The notes: a model not told the origin generated them from the sequence alone. A stretch of DNA of 64,000 nucleotides from Paenibacillus swuensis (GCF_001644605.1 NZ_CP011388.1:262440-326439), one strand, 5' to 3'; positions 36,501-45,397 are shown, counted from the stretch's first letter. Made by a program: numbers and translations.

Positions 36501-37822
36501 AGTGGTTCACTATGTACCAGCTTGGTTGAAACACCGTTGCGTTCATGGTAAAGGTCGTAACTTTTACTATCGGTATGCAACACTAGCTTTAGAGAAAAGG
36601 GTTGGTCAACATCCCAAGTGGTTCTGGCTGCCATGGAGCCACTTATGTTATTGGAGGAACGCGCATATATGTTTCCATTCTTTGAGATTAAAACCATACC
36701 GCTTCTTGAATCACCCCAAGTGCCATTGATCGAATTCAGTTCGTAGTCCGCATTCCGATCTTTAAGCGTCAAATCGGCTTCCAACGTATAACTGTTATAT
36801 CGTGTGGACGCATCCGATGCCCAGCTTGGATAAACGGGGAAACCAATATCTCCTGCTTGATCCTTGTTCGTAGTCACTTCCACCCATCTGGAGCCGTTCT
36901 GCTCAACGATCTTCATAGTAGAAGGAGAAGCCGCATCAAGAAGATTAGACTTAATTACAGAACCCGTAGCTGTCCCGGCAATGATTGAATCAGAATCCGT
37001 TGTTTCAAAGGTCGTAGTTCTTAGAACGCGTACATCCGCAGCGGGCATGTAAGAATCTCTCTTATCATTAGAGTATGAAATTCTAACATCGTCATAACGT
37101 ATACTGGTAGCAGTTGCAGCCGCTGTACCCACAGCTTCAATATTATAATAAGCGATTCCGGATTCTAGAAACTTATGATTGTTATAGTTCATTAAAGGCT
37201 CTCCGCTGGCTAGCATATTCGTAATGCCAGTTGCTGTATCGGTGAGGAACAGGTCGTATTTATTGATGTCCTTATAAAGGTCCAGTTTCACCTTGTAGGC
37301 GGTGCCTGCTGTCCAGTTTCCCCGTTTAGCCCAGATTGTCTGAGATATGGTTCCTGATTTCACTTGTATATCGCCGGTAGGCAAGAATTTGGCAATGGGC
37401 AAGTTCTGCAACCAGTCTCCCGGTATCACCTTCAAGTCAAATTCTTTGTCTTGATTGCTGAAAGTAATAGAACCCTCGAATGAAAACCGATTTCCGGTTA
37501 GTTGCACGCCGGAGTTTGCGCCATAATAAAATCGGGTCTTACCTTGTGCAGCAGCCGGCACGGTAATTTCCATTGCACGATTTCCGCTAGGATCCGCTAC
37601 AATCTTACGCACGAAGGAAGTTTCGGTACCCACCATCGTGGGAATCGGATTTATATCCGCACCTACAGCAAACTTACCGAAATTTGGATCTGCCGTCTCG
37701 AAAGTGTGACTCTGAGTAACTGTCGTAGCCGCGGAGGCTAGATTATTAGTCGGCGGAAAGGTTACACCAATCATTGCAAGCACAAGTGTGAACATGGAGA
37801 TGTAATATCGATATCTTCTCAT
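33584..37822 (-). CDS. Large secreted multidomain polysaccharide lyase-like protein (beta-helix plus CBM9)
   Basis: A 1412-residue exported protein. A signal peptide at about residues 1-32 ends in NNLASAA. Two related jelly-roll-like domains (about 38-255 and 268-480) each begin with a THTFET/TTFETTD-type motif. A right-handed parallel beta-helix at about 504-940 begins NYYVSPYGNDDNPGKSLNAPF, as in PL9-type pectate lyases, and contains many NN.I..N turns. A CBM9-like domain at about 960-1157 starts with GTPVIDGTMDRIWGTA and ends with RWGNVTL. An OmpL47/Ig-like domain at about 1165-1250 (YSVDGGLNWLPY) is followed by a short helical tail. There is no LPXTG or S-layer domain. Catalytic residues of the lyase part cannot be assigned safely. 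It lies between the binding-protein gene and the AraC regulator. Confidence 0.85.
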   Translation of the reverse strand: MRRYRYYISMFTLVLAMIGVTFPPTNNLASAATTVTQSHTFETADPNFGKFAVGADINPIPTMVGTETSFVRKIVADPSGNRAMEITVPAAAQGKTRFYYGANSGVQLTGNRFSFEGSITFSNQDKEFDLKVIPGDWLQNLPIAKFLPTGDIQVKSGTISQTIWAKRGNWTAGTAYKVKLDLYKDINKYDLFLTDTATGITNMLASGEPLMNYNNHKFLESGIAYYNIEAVGTAAATATSIRYDDVRISYSNDKRDSYMPAADVRVLRTTTFETTDSDSIIAGTATGSVIKSNLLDAASPSTMKIVEQNGSRWVEVTTNKDQAGDIGFPVYPSWASDASTRYNSYTLEADLTLKDRNADYELNSINGTWGDSRSGMVLISKNGNIYARSSNNISGSMAARTTWDVDQPFSLKLVLHTDSKSYDLYHERNGVSTKLVHSEPLRNIDYTSGIAAFMLTIKKGVHAESTVLVDNIRVSASNLPGTAPVIHASPGELFHTGVSIGEPVNYYVSPYGNDDNPGKSLNAPFRSLQKAADLSAPGDTIYLMDGTWTYTGGGRMLSITKSGAIHPETNEPAYITYKAAPGAHPVLFAQTGWDAIMIQANYIKIDGIEVKGNNQSLTVEDGNQAYNYYVDSVKSGSPVNYGDVRFTNTNTNGISIDSRSAVEKGLNPFHHIIISNNVIHDMPGAGVNALAADYVTIDNNHIYNNCWYTIYATSGISVLGGVDIDVNTGYKSIVRNNKVHDNQTNVKWGAVQNYSDGNGIIIDYNKNTGKSYPAYKGKTLVENNISYNNGGSGIHSFNSANVDIINNTLYNNNLNPYLSYAQLFASRSDNINIFNNIVYARDLRPGEANYKLNSSSGSEFVIYANNLYYNGMPGVIGINDVIADPKFLSLNPLSADFLKLHSNSPAIDRGTQTLAPSEDYNKASRPKGTKFDIGAYESSYTNENPIGNDIIDIEAVRKSMIFTPKSGLAYKGTPVIDGTMDRIWGTAPVIKVNQFIDNLTAPVTSGATASTRILWDENYLYVFTEVTDPLLSKLNVIPYQQDSVEVFLDENNAKTTSHEKDDRQYRINFENEKSIGSQGNVSEFISQTAITSTGYIVEVKIPFKTIEGAEGKVIGFDSQVNDDNGVGSRTSTAIWSDPKGAGYSNTSRWGNVTLRNQTDLDAPITKLISSPLAPDGLNGWYVQPVTVTLNATDTGSGVEKTVYSVDGGLNWLPYLTPVSYQEDGKHTLFYKSVDKAGNAETTQSALIHIDQTAPNISVTGIVYGTLLNSEDVFPIIRMKDNYSGVDASMTSAYLDAVAYDVGHGIELYSLNLGNHTLVVNATDLAGNAQLTKVTFQTYASITSLQSLINRFEANHWIDNKGIANSLRMKLTHGQFTGFMEEVRAQKGKHIFSEAADYLLRDASYVMNQTHIE

Positions 37823-37842
37823 CCTTTATTCCTCCTAATTAA

Positions 37843-37877
37843 AGAGAAGAAACAGATTATTATCAACCTGCTTCTCT
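37843..37877 (-). terminator. Intra-operon hairpin after the binding-protein gene
   Basis: AGAGAAGCAGGTTGA pairs with ATCTGTTTCTTCTCT on the reverse strand, followed by TTTAATT, between the binding-protein and beta-helix genes. It sits just before the AGGAGG of the large gene. Confidence 0.55.
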
Positions 37878-37896
37878 CTATTAATGTAACAAATGT

Positions 37897-39519
37897 TTAC
37901 TGACCGATATTTTTATTGTAAATGTCATTTACTTCTTTCTCGATCTCATCGCCGCCGTTAGCTTTAAATTTCTGGACAAATTCATCAAATACATCTGGGC
38001 TTGCTTCGCCAAGGATGATTTTCAAGTAGTAGTCATCGGTTAATTTGGTTAAATTCACCGCATGTTTTCCATAGGCATCCACAGTTGGAGCAGGAAATGG
38101 CACGTAGCCTGTTGTTTTCACACGATCCGCAAACTCATAATTAAATGCGTCATTCTTCTTGTTAAAGTCGGGTGACTCTATCATATGGAATACGGATATT
38201 CCTTTTTTGTTAGCATCGGCTGTTGTGATCGCAGGATTTAGACTTATGATGTTGCCCGACTCATCTTTCCAGTCTTCGCCTTCAACACCCCTAAATGTGG
38301 TTGTATAGTAGCTATAATCCGTAATTGAAGCCTCTGCCATTTTCAAAATGGTTTCCACTTTCCTAGGATCTTTAGCCGCTTTCGTAGTAATTCCCACAGG
38401 AACGGAGTTTACTCCCCACTGAATCGTACCGGATTTGCCGTCAGGTCCGACCGGAGGTTTCCCGAAAGCGATTTCAGCAGTTGGCTGCGATTTCTTAAGG
38501 TTCTGGAATAGCCCTCCACCCAAATCTGTTGAGATCACTGGATTTAACGTATCTCTCCAATGGTAATACATACCTTTCCCTGTTAAAGAAATCCGATTAT
38601 TTAGCATCGCGTTGGATTCCGCCCAGTACCCTCCCGTATTCTCCGAAGTAATAAATTCCGGATCAATTAATTCAGCTTTATACCATTTATGAAGGAGCTT
38701 AAGCGCATCTTTCATCTCAGGTTGAATCGCGGCAAATGTAATCTTACCATCTTTCTGGATGTAATCCAGATTTACAATTCCTTTACCTGCATTCTTGAAA
38801 TCAGATATTCCGGGGTGTCCGAAGGCGCCTAAAATGGCAGGTAATGCATAATCAGACAAACCATAGGTATCTTTTTTACCATTCTGATCCGGATCATTAT
38901 TACGAATCTTCGTCAGTGCCTCTTCGAATTCTTGAAGTGTCTCGGGTGTTTTCGTTATCCCGACATTCTTTAACCAATCCTTGCGCCAAATCAGTGATGT
39001 GGGATAGTCGCCATTAATATTGACAGAAGGTAAAGCATAGATTTCGCCGTCACTTTTCACAGTGTTCCACAGCTCATACTTATCAATTAACGCTGCGTAG
39101 TTAGGAGCAAATTTCCTTATGGTATCTTCGGATATAGGGGCCAACACGCCATTGGATACGTACTTATTAATCGTGTTGTAATCTGGCTTAATGTACATCA
39201 CGTCAGGCATTTCACCAGCTGCCAGCTTTACATTTAATGTATCCACCCATTTATTCGTGTCAATGTACCAAATATTGTATTGGGCATTGAATTTTTCAGA
39301 AACCATCTTCTGAATTTTCGTATCCGGGTCTACTTGACCAAATGAATTATACGCTAGCCAATCGATCGTTACCGGTTCCTGAGCTTCCGAAGTGCTGGTT
39401 GGCTTAGATGTTGTTTCGGTTGTATTTACCGCCTCCTTATTCGTACATGCAGCAAACATACTTGCTGCAAGCGTAAGGGTAAGAATTACACCTAGCGTCT
39501 TTGCAGTTTTTTGGGACAT
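37897..39519 (-). CDS. Sugar ABC transporter substrate-binding lipoprotein
   Basis: The preferred start is the ATG at 39519 (MSQKTAKTLGVIL), with AGGAGG 8 bp upstream, giving 540 residues. The lipobox is SMFAAC, followed by a Thr/Ser/Glu-rich linker. LplA-type features are KLAAGEMPDVMYIKPDYNTINKYVSNG, TSLIWRKDWLKNVGITKTPETLQEF and EMKDALKLLHKWYKAELIDPEF. It binds the oligosaccharide imported by the next two permeases upstream. The operon also encodes a heparinase II/III-like lyase and a beta-helix protein, so the ligand may be an acidic oligosaccharide (inference). Confidence 0.92.
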   Translation of the reverse strand: MSQKTAKTLGVILTLTLAASMFAACTNKEAVNTTETTSKPTSTSEAQEPVTIDWLAYNSFGQVDPDTKIQKMVSEKFNAQYNIWYIDTNKWVDTLNVKLAAGEMPDVMYIKPDYNTINKYVSNGVLAPISEDTIRKFAPNYAALIDKYELWNTVKSDGEIYALPSVNINGDYPTSLIWRKDWLKNVGITKTPETLQEFEEALTKIRNNDPDQNGKKDTYGLSDYALPAILGAFGHPGISDFKNAGKGIVNLDYIQKDGKITFAAIQPEMKDALKLLHKWYKAELIDPEFITSENTGGYWAESNAMLNNRISLTGKGMYYHWRDTLNPVISTDLGGGLFQNLKKSQPTAEIAFGKPPVGPDGKSGTIQWGVNSVPVGITTKAAKDPRKVETILKMAEASITDYSYYTTTFRGVEGEDWKDESGNIISLNPAITTADANKKGISVFHMIESPDFNKKNDAFNYEFADRVKTTGYVPFPAPTVDAYGKHAVNLTKLTDDYYLKIILGEASPDVFDEFVQKFKANGGDEIEKEVNDIYNKNIGQ

Positions 39520-39585
39520 AGAAAACCCTCCTGTTATTTGTTTGTATAAAATCAACCCGAAAATCCGGGGAAAAACCCAGTTCAG

Positions 39586-40458
39586 TTATCCTTTAATGGA
39601 TCCAATTAACGTTCCTTTTACGAAATACTTTTGCAAAAAGGGATACACACAGAGAATAGGCAATATGGAAACAACCAATGTGGCCAGCTTCATGGATTGT
39701 GTGTTAACATTGGCTATTCCAGTTTCCGTTCCCGCCGCGGAAACATCACCATCCAGAACAATCTTACGCAGGATCAACTGAAGAACTTGTTTATGCTCCG
39801 ACTGAATGTACAACATACTATCAAACCAGGCGTTCCAATGATATACCCCTGTATATAAAGCCACCGTCGCTAAGACAGGCATGGATAATGGCAAAATAAT
39901 TTTCCTTAAAATGTAGATATCATTCGCCCCATCCATCTTCGCGGATTCTTCCAGCGCTTCCGGAATTTCATGCACGAAATTTCTTACAATCAGAAGTAAG
40001 AAGGTGCTGACCGCTCCAGGCAATAGCAAGGACCAAATACTGTTCATTAACCCAAGGCCTTTCACCAACATATAAAGCGGAATCATTCCGCCTGAGAAAA
40101 ACATGGTCAGAACAATAAACCCTGTCCAAAACGTTCTATGCGGCAATGTTTTTTTGGAAAGCGGATACGCCCCCAGGAACGTTAATGTAACCGTAAGTAT
40201 AATGGCTAGAACGGTTCTAACGATCGTATTCTTGTAAGAAATCCATATTAATTCGTTATGGAAGACTTGTTTGTATCCCGCGAAATCGAAGGAGGTAGGG
40301 AAGAAGTGAAAGCCATAACTGTTTACTACTTCAATCGGACTCATAGACAAAGTTACAACTTGCAGAAATGGCAGTAGTGTACAAATGGAGAGTAAGGACA
40401 ATATTACATATACGAAACCAATAAATATTTGATCAGACAACTTTTTTTTAGCAATCAT
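39586..40458 (-). CDS. LplC-like carbohydrate ABC transporter permease
   Basis: The preferred start is the ATG at 40458 (MIAKKKLSDQIF), with GGAG 9 bp upstream; a GTG at 40464 is in frame. About 290 residues with six membrane segments. The coupling loop is EESAKMDGANDIYILRKIILPLS, and the ending is FLQKYFVKGTLIGSIKG. It pairs with the LplB-like protein encoded 30 bp upstream in the operon. Confidence 0.92.
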   Translation of the reverse strand: MIAKKKLSDQIFIGFVYVILSLLSICTLLPFLQVVTLSMSPIEVVNSYGFHFFPTSFDFAGYKQVFHNELIWISYKNTIVRTVLAIILTVTLTFLGAYPLSKKTLPHRTFWTGFIVLTMFFSGGMIPLYMLVKGLGLMNSIWSLLLPGAVSTFLLLIVRNFVHEIPEALEESAKMDGANDIYILRKIILPLSMPVLATVALYTGVYHWNAWFDSMLYIQSEHKQVLQLILRKIVLDGDVSAAGTETGIANVNTQSMKLATLVVSILPILCVYPFLQKYFVKGTLIGSIKG

Positions 40459-40494
40459 GTTCACACGCTCCGTTCTGTCTGTACCTGTAATTCT

Positions 40495-41457
40495 CTAGAA
40501 AATTGTCTCATCACTGAACCGCTTTGCTATAAAGTTTGCAGTTAACACAACGATAAGCGCGATTACATTCTTGAATAAACCCACCGCAGCCGCATAGCTG
40601 TAATTCATTTTTTGAATGCCCTCTGTATACGTATAAGTTCCAATAACATCACCCACACTCATGACCTTCGCGTTGAGCATGTTATAAATCTGATCGAAGT
40701 CATCATTAATAATCTGACCTGATGTCAAGATAAGCAGGATGACAATCACCGGTGTGATGGATGGTAAAGTAATATACCAGATTTTCTTCAATCTGCTAAT
40801 GCCGTCCACATCCGCCGCATCGTACATTTCGGGATTAATTCCGGCAATCGCAGCAAGATATATAATGGCGCTAAACCCTACTGTTTTCCAAATTTCGGTA
40901 CTGACCAGAATCGTGCGAAACCAATCTACGCTAGCCATAAAGAAGATAGGCTTAAATTCAAGCATGGTAAGAATAATGTTGACAGGACCGCGGCTGGGAG
41001 ACAGAAACTCTGTAATAATCCCGGAAAGTACAATCCACGACAGAAAATAGGGCAGATAAGTGATGGTCTGAACTGTTTTCTTAAACAATGGTTTTCTCAC
41101 TTCATTAATCATGAGAGCAAGGATGATCGGAGCCGGAAAGCCAAAGAGCAACTTATAAAAATTAACAATCAATGTGTTCTTCAGGACAGGGATAAAGTAC
41201 AATCCCGTAAATAACTCTTTGAAATTATCAAGTCCCACCCAAGGACTCCCGGAAATTCCCTTCATAATTTTGTAATCTTTAAACGCTATAATTACGCCGT
41301 AAATAGGAGCGTAATGAAAAATGATGTAATACAGCAATACTGGAGATAACATAATGAAGAAGTACTTGTGATCTAAGTATCTTTGGGCTGTATTTCTCCG
41401 TTTCAGAGTGCTGCTTACGCCCTGTGTTTTAATCAACTCCGTGGCCATATTATTCAT
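40495..41457 (-). CDS. LplB-like carbohydrate ABC transporter permease
   Basis: A 320-residue permease (MNNMATELIKTQGVS...). Family features are the first helix YFFIMLSPVLLYYIIFHYAPIYGVIIAFKDY, WVGLDNFKELF, and the coupling loop YDAADVDGISRLKKIWYITLPSI. GGAGAAGGAAG lies just upstream. A 135 bp gap with a candidate promoter and a cre-like element separates it from the heparinase gene, so the transport genes may be controlled separately. Confidence 0.92.
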   Translation of the reverse strand: MNNMATELIKTQGVSSTLKRRNTAQRYLDHKYFFIMLSPVLLYYIIFHYAPIYGVIIAFKDYKIMKGISGSPWVGLDNFKELFTGLYFIPVLKNTLIVNFYKLLFGFPAPIILALMINEVRKPLFKKTVQTITYLPYFLSWIVLSGIITEFLSPSRGPVNIILTMLEFKPIFFMASVDWFRTILVSTEIWKTVGFSAIIYLAAIAGINPEMYDAADVDGISRLKKIWYITLPSITPVIVILLILTSGQIINDDFDQIYNMLNAKVMSVGDVIGTYTYTEGIQKMNYSYAAAVGLFKNVIALIVVLTANFIAKRFSDETIF

Positions 41458-41500
41458 CTTCCTTCTCCAACCTCTCTTCTCATTATTTATTAAATCTATT

Positions 41501-41516
41501 TTGTTAACGTTTTCTT
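41501..41516 (-). promoter_or_regulatory. cre-like (CcpA/LacI-type) site before the transport genes
   Basis: Reverse-strand AAGAAAACGTTAACAA matches the cre consensus WTGNNARCGNWWWCAW at all fixed positions except one. The opposite strand also matches with one mismatch. It lies about 16 bp downstream of a candidate -10 (41532-41537), where binding would block transcription. Confidence 0.55.
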
Positions 41517-41531
41517 TTTGTTCTGTGCCTA

Positions 41532-41560
41532 ATTTAACCCCATGTAAACCCTTTCATCAA
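41532..41560 (-). promoter_or_regulatory. Candidate internal promoter of the transport genes
   Basis: The -35-like TTGATG (41555-41560) and -10-like TTAAAT (41532-41537) on the reverse strand are 17 bp apart, within the heparinase-lplB gap. Confidence 0.45.
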
Positions 41561-41592
41561 TAGCACATTTGTGAAAATATAACGATTTACTT

Positions 41593-43464
41593 CTACTTAC
41601 CGGGAATTTGCTCGAATTTAAAGTGATTGGAGCCGTTAAGCGAAGCATCTTTCATCCTGAAATTCAGCCTGTAAATACAATCTCCCCACACTTTATTCAT
41701 CCATATATCGGGTGTATCGATTACTTCAACTGAAAACTCTAATGCCATAGCGTCATAGTGAAGCAGGACATTTCGGCCATTTTGAACGAATAGTACAATC
41801 TTTCCTTGCGCCAATTCTTCTTGCACGCAACAAGTCAGCAGATGCCACTCATTACAGGAACTTTCTTTATGAAATTGGAACTGATCTTCTACGGTGATGA
41901 GCGAGTCCAGTTTTCGTTCCAAGGCTACATTACGAATCCAATAAATCAATCCCGTTTCAAGCGGATATGCATCCGTAATATCCATTGTAAGACTTGCCCT
42001 TTCTTCATTGGAGGAATATGTAACCGATTTGGCTTTATATGCCGGACCGGGTAGCTGCTCATATCCTCGGATTGTCGGCACATTATGATAAGAGGATTTC
42101 ATGGTCCATAACGAATACCGCTCTTCGCTGAACGTCTTCTTGTTATACGAATTTACACCAGCATCAATAATTACCGGTTGCCCGTCGGAATATACGATAA
42201 ATTGTCCGATATCGTTGTGATTATGACTTTCATCGTTATGCCCCCCTTTAGCTGCCAGATATAGACCGGTTGACGAACCGTGTCTTTCTCTTGCTGCCAT
42301 CACCTCAATACCGTCCATCCAAACATCACGTAAATAAGGCACCGTGATTTCCCGGTTAATCATTTCTTTATATAATTGGATCTCGGAAAGCATCCGAGAC
42401 ATAGGAAACCATGCTTGTTGCTTAAATTTCTCCTCTGAAATCTTATATTGGTTGGCTGCCTGATTCATAAGGAGTTCATCTTGAATAAATATTCCGTACT
42501 TATACGCGAGTGCCGATTGAAAAGCGTATATTTTGGCAGAACCATCGGCAAAATTTATAAAATAGGATTCATTGATATGAGTTTTATAAATAAATCTGCC
42601 TATTTCTTGTATATGCGCGTCCTTATAAATATCAATCCATCCATCTGAAGCATGATGAAGCAGCTCCAGACATTCCAGCAGCGAGCCTCCCGCGCGATCC
42701 CAATAGGATGTACCTTCGTCACAGCCGCCGTCCTTCTCATATCCATCAATGAAAACATCTAAACTGCGCATCACTTTACGGAACATCTGCGCTCTCTCTT
42801 CATGATTATCTTCCAGCAATAAAACGGCTGTAAGGATGCATGAATTTATCCAGGGATTCCAATTATTTACCGGCTGACGGGCAAATCCCATCCAGCGATA
42901 ATCATCTCTTGTCATATATGGATCCAGGACGCGCGTTTGTACCGTTTCTTTAATTCGCAAGTTGACCATGGGAGCTATTTTTTCGATCTTGGCATGCAAC
43001 AAATAATAGGCCCAAGAAAGGAGTGCCCCTGTTTCCGCCGATCGCAATTCAACCATGTGCTCTTTTCCATTAGGCAGCACAGCATTGTCGTTGTGCATGA
43101 CGCCAATCCATGAGGTTTCTTCACAAATACACCAGATACCATTCAGAATATCATCCGTAAATCGGTCTTGATTCTCTATACATTCCGCCGTAATTAAAGT
43201 ACCCAGTGCGGATCTTCTAGCTAAATAAGCGTTATCCATACGATCAAAATAACCCGTGCGTGAGAATTCCATATAATACTCTGCTGTTAACGCAGGCCAT
43301 TCATAAGCTAGATATCGTTCTCCCTTTACAATCAAACTTTTCTTTACTTCAGCAGGAATTTCTGTCCAAAATGTGCGCTCCGTCACAGGCGGGAATAATG
43401 TGAACTGTTCTTTACGAATGAGGTGTTGTTCTAAATCTTTACCGCCAAATTTCCCGAAAATCAT
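41593..43464 (-). CDS. Heparinase II/III-like polysaccharide lyase
   Basis: A 623-residue cytoplasmic protein with no signal peptide. The N-terminal alpha/alpha toroid has CEETSWIGVMHND, the asparagine-rich PVNNWNPWINSCIL and the segment DEGTSYWDRAGGSLLECL. The C-terminal beta domain carries the Hepar_II_III hallmark DESHNHNDIGQFIVYSDGQPVIIDAGVNSY, whose histidines and tyrosine belong to the catalytic region. Such lyases cleave uronic-acid-containing oligosaccharides by beta-elimination. AAGGAG lies upstream. It follows the 2-hydroxyacid dehydrogenase gene by 29 bp. Its cytoplasmic location fits degradation of an imported acidic oligosaccharide; the substrate itself is not determined. Confidence 0.88.
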   Translation of the reverse strand: MIFGKFGGKDLEQHLIRKEQFTLFPPVTERTFWTEIPAEVKKSLIVKGERYLAYEWPALTAEYYMEFSRTGYFDRMDNAYLARRSALGTLITAECIENQDRFTDDILNGIWCICEETSWIGVMHNDNAVLPNGKEHMVELRSAETGALLSWAYYLLHAKIEKIAPMVNLRIKETVQTRVLDPYMTRDDYRWMGFARQPVNNWNPWINSCILTAVLLLEDNHEERAQMFRKVMRSLDVFIDGYEKDGGCDEGTSYWDRAGGSLLECLELLHHASDGWIDIYKDAHIQEIGRFIYKTHINESYFINFADGSAKIYAFQSALAYKYGIFIQDELLMNQAANQYKISEEKFKQQAWFPMSRMLSEIQLYKEMINREITVPYLRDVWMDGIEVMAARERHGSSTGLYLAAKGGHNDESHNHNDIGQFIVYSDGQPVIIDAGVNSYNKKTFSEERYSLWTMKSSYHNVPTIRGYEQLPGPAYKAKSVTYSSNEERASLTMDITDAYPLETGLIYWIRNVALERKLDSLITVEDQFQFHKESSCNEWHLLTCCVQEELAQGKIVLFVQNGRNVLLHYDAMALEFSVEVIDTPDIWMNKVWGDCIYRLNFRMKDASLNGSNHFKFEQIPGK

Positions 43465-43493
43465 ATACCTGTTCTCCTTCTGTTAGTTATTTG

Positions 43494-44477
43494 TTAAGCA
43501 AATTGCTCAGCAAGCATTTCTGCCCAGCGAATGTTGGCATCTTTGGTTCTTCCCGCGATATGTGGAGTGTGAACGACATTGTGGCGGTTAAGTAAAGGAT
43601 CATGAAGAGGCAGCGGCTCCAGATCGAACACATCCGCCGCTAAGCTGATTTCATCGGCAAGTACTCTTCTTCTAAGCTCGTTTGTATCGCAAATCCCCGC
43701 TCGTGTTACAAGAATAATCAAACATCCCTTAGGCAGCGCTCTTATGATTTCAGCAGTAACCAGACCTTCTGTATCGGGGGTTAACGGGACCATAGGTACG
43801 AAGATATCGGCATCATGCGCGAGTTTCTCTAAATGCCATTCTTTCCGACTTCCCGCGCGATGAAATGAAGCTTCACTTGCGAAAGGATCCCATGCTGCGA
43901 CATCCGCTCCCAAAAACCGAACAAAGCTGGCATAACGGCTTGCAATGTTTCCGGCTCCTATCATGCGTACTTTCTTACCTTCGATCGTGCCATTAACAAA
44001 GTTGGGATCGTCACTGAATTGTTCGAGCGGAAAATCCCATGCATTCAGGTTCCCGATGATCTCCATATGCGCTTGAGGAATACGTCTTAGAGCCGCAATC
44101 GTAAGACCCAGGGCGAATTCGGAAACAGATTGTGCCCAGTATCCTGCCGATGGTTGAACATACTGGAAAATTCCCATCTCTTTTAGCTTGGCAGCTATTT
44201 CCTGTGATGGTTGCGCACCATATGGACCCTCTCCGATGTAAATTTCTTTAAGCGCTGTGAAATATGTTAAATCTTGTTCAGTTACGGTAACCGCTAAGAT
44301 TATTAGCTTTGTAACGGTGGATGGTTCAGGGACAACTTCAGCAAGAATGCTATTGGAATCTTGTTGCAGTCTTATGAATGATACATGACCTAAGCGTTGC
44401 AATAGTTGAGATAATCGATCTGCTGTGTAAGGCCAAATGCGATCGAAATCAGGATGAACAATTATAACGGTTCTCAT
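43494..44477 (-). CDS. D-isomer-specific 2-hydroxyacid dehydrogenase, NAD-binding
   Basis: A 327-residue protein. The nucleotide-binding loop is VRMIGAGNIASRYASFVRFLGADVAAWDPF (GxGxxA form). The substrate-site Arg lies in VTRAGICDTNELRR, the Glu in DVFDLEPLP and the catalytic His in HTPHIAG, so the Arg/Glu/His triad is present. The start overlaps the upstream DUF6807 gene by 4 bp (ATGA), and AGGAGG lies before it. It probably reduces or oxidises a 2-keto/2-hydroxy acid in the same sugar pathway. It is not recognisably one of the standard serine or lactate enzymes. Confidence 0.88.
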   Translation of the reverse strand: MRTVIIVHPDFDRIWPYTADRLSQLLQRLGHVSFIRLQQDSNSILAEVVPEPSTVTKLIILAVTVTEQDLTYFTALKEIYIGEGPYGAQPSQEIAAKLKEMGIFQYVQPSAGYWAQSVSEFALGLTIAALRRIPQAHMEIIGNLNAWDFPLEQFSDDPNFVNGTIEGKKVRMIGAGNIASRYASFVRFLGADVAAWDPFASEASFHRAGSRKEWHLEKLAHDADIFVPMVPLTPDTEGLVTAEIIRALPKGCLIILVTRAGICDTNELRRRVLADEISLAADVFDLEPLPLHDPLLNRHNVVHTPHIAGRTKDANIRWAEMLAEQFA

Positions 44478-45340
44478 TGCGCTTTCCTCCTATTAAATAA
44501 TGTCCAGCTCTCTTCGACCTTTGATATCGGAATGTCACCCGTAAAAATCAAAACATCATATTGAAATGTGCAAGTTTCTCCTTGTTGGATTGTCCAGGCC
44601 CCTGCAATACTGCAACTTGGGCATATGCCCAGCTCACCGTCAACTCTCCAAGGAACAGGATGTTCCAAATTCATTGAATGGTCCATAATCGCTATTCCGG
44701 CCACACCATCACGATCCGGAATCTGCATCTGTACCGCAACCCATCTTGCCCGCTTCCCTTCTGCTTCCTCATTGATCTTCCCCTCGCTGTTAAGAGCCAT
44801 TCCGCCTGACTCTTGCCTATAAGGCATTCGAAGAAACAGCCCTCCATAAGGGTAATGGCCCAAAGTTAAATCAACTTCAGCATACATTTGTAAATGAAGA
44901 TACATCTCATAGTGATCCCCGAGATCATTGAATTCCCAATTCTGGGTTTCTTTAAAGAGTAAATTGCCTTGAGGATCACGATAATCCGTCTCCACGGACC
45001 AGGTTACCTGTTGTTCCGTTACCTGTGCTTCTTTTATTAAGCGTGGATGAAATGTACCGTCAAGATGGGCGCGCGCGGGATTTAATCCTTCGCTCCAGAA
45101 ACCATAGCCATTCACATCATTGAGCCCGATATACAATCCATGCTGCCAAGGGTGATGCGCTGGAGCATTTTCTGTTAACTCGCCCTTTCCATCCGGCGCC
45201 ATTATCGGGTGGATATATGGCCTTCGATCTGATTCAGCATGTTGAACTAGTATGGCTTTCTCTTCACCGGTTCGATAAATCCGAATCTGGTCCTTCGTGG
45301 TTTCCGCAGTGAGTTGTAATGACTTGTGGATAAAGTTCAT
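44474..45340 (-). CDS. DUF6807/PmoA-like family protein
   Basis: A 288-residue soluble protein, rich in beta strands, first gene of the operon. It has the PmoA-like family hallmarks RRPYIHPIMAPDGKGELTENAPAHHPWQHGLYIGLNDVNGYGFW and the late segment IAIMDHSMNLEHPVPWRVDGELGICPSC. Family members are common next to carbohydrate oxidoreductases and have been called PmoA from weak similarity to a methane mono-oxygenase subunit; the function is unknown. AAGGAG is 8 bp before the ATG. Being coupled to a dehydrogenase and a uronate-type lyase, it probably acts on a sugar or sugar-acid intermediate (inference). Confidence 0.78.
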   Translation of the reverse strand: MNFIHKSLQLTAETTKDQIRIYRTGEEKAILVQHAESDRRPYIHPIMAPDGKGELTENAPAHHPWQHGLYIGLNDVNGYGFWSEGLNPARAHLDGTFHPRLIKEAQVTEQQVTWSVETDYRDPQGNLLFKETQNWEFNDLGDHYEMYLHLQMYAEVDLTLGHYPYGGLFLRMPYRQESGGMALNSEGKINEEAEGKRARWVAVQMQIPDRDGVAGIAIMDHSMNLEHPVPWRVDGELGICPSCSIAGAWTIQQGETCTFQYDVLIFTGDIPISKVEESWTLFNRRKAQ

Positions 45341-45397
45341 ATGCTTCTCCTTCTTTAATCAATAATAATGTTAGCGGTTTCTTTCGGTCATGCACTC

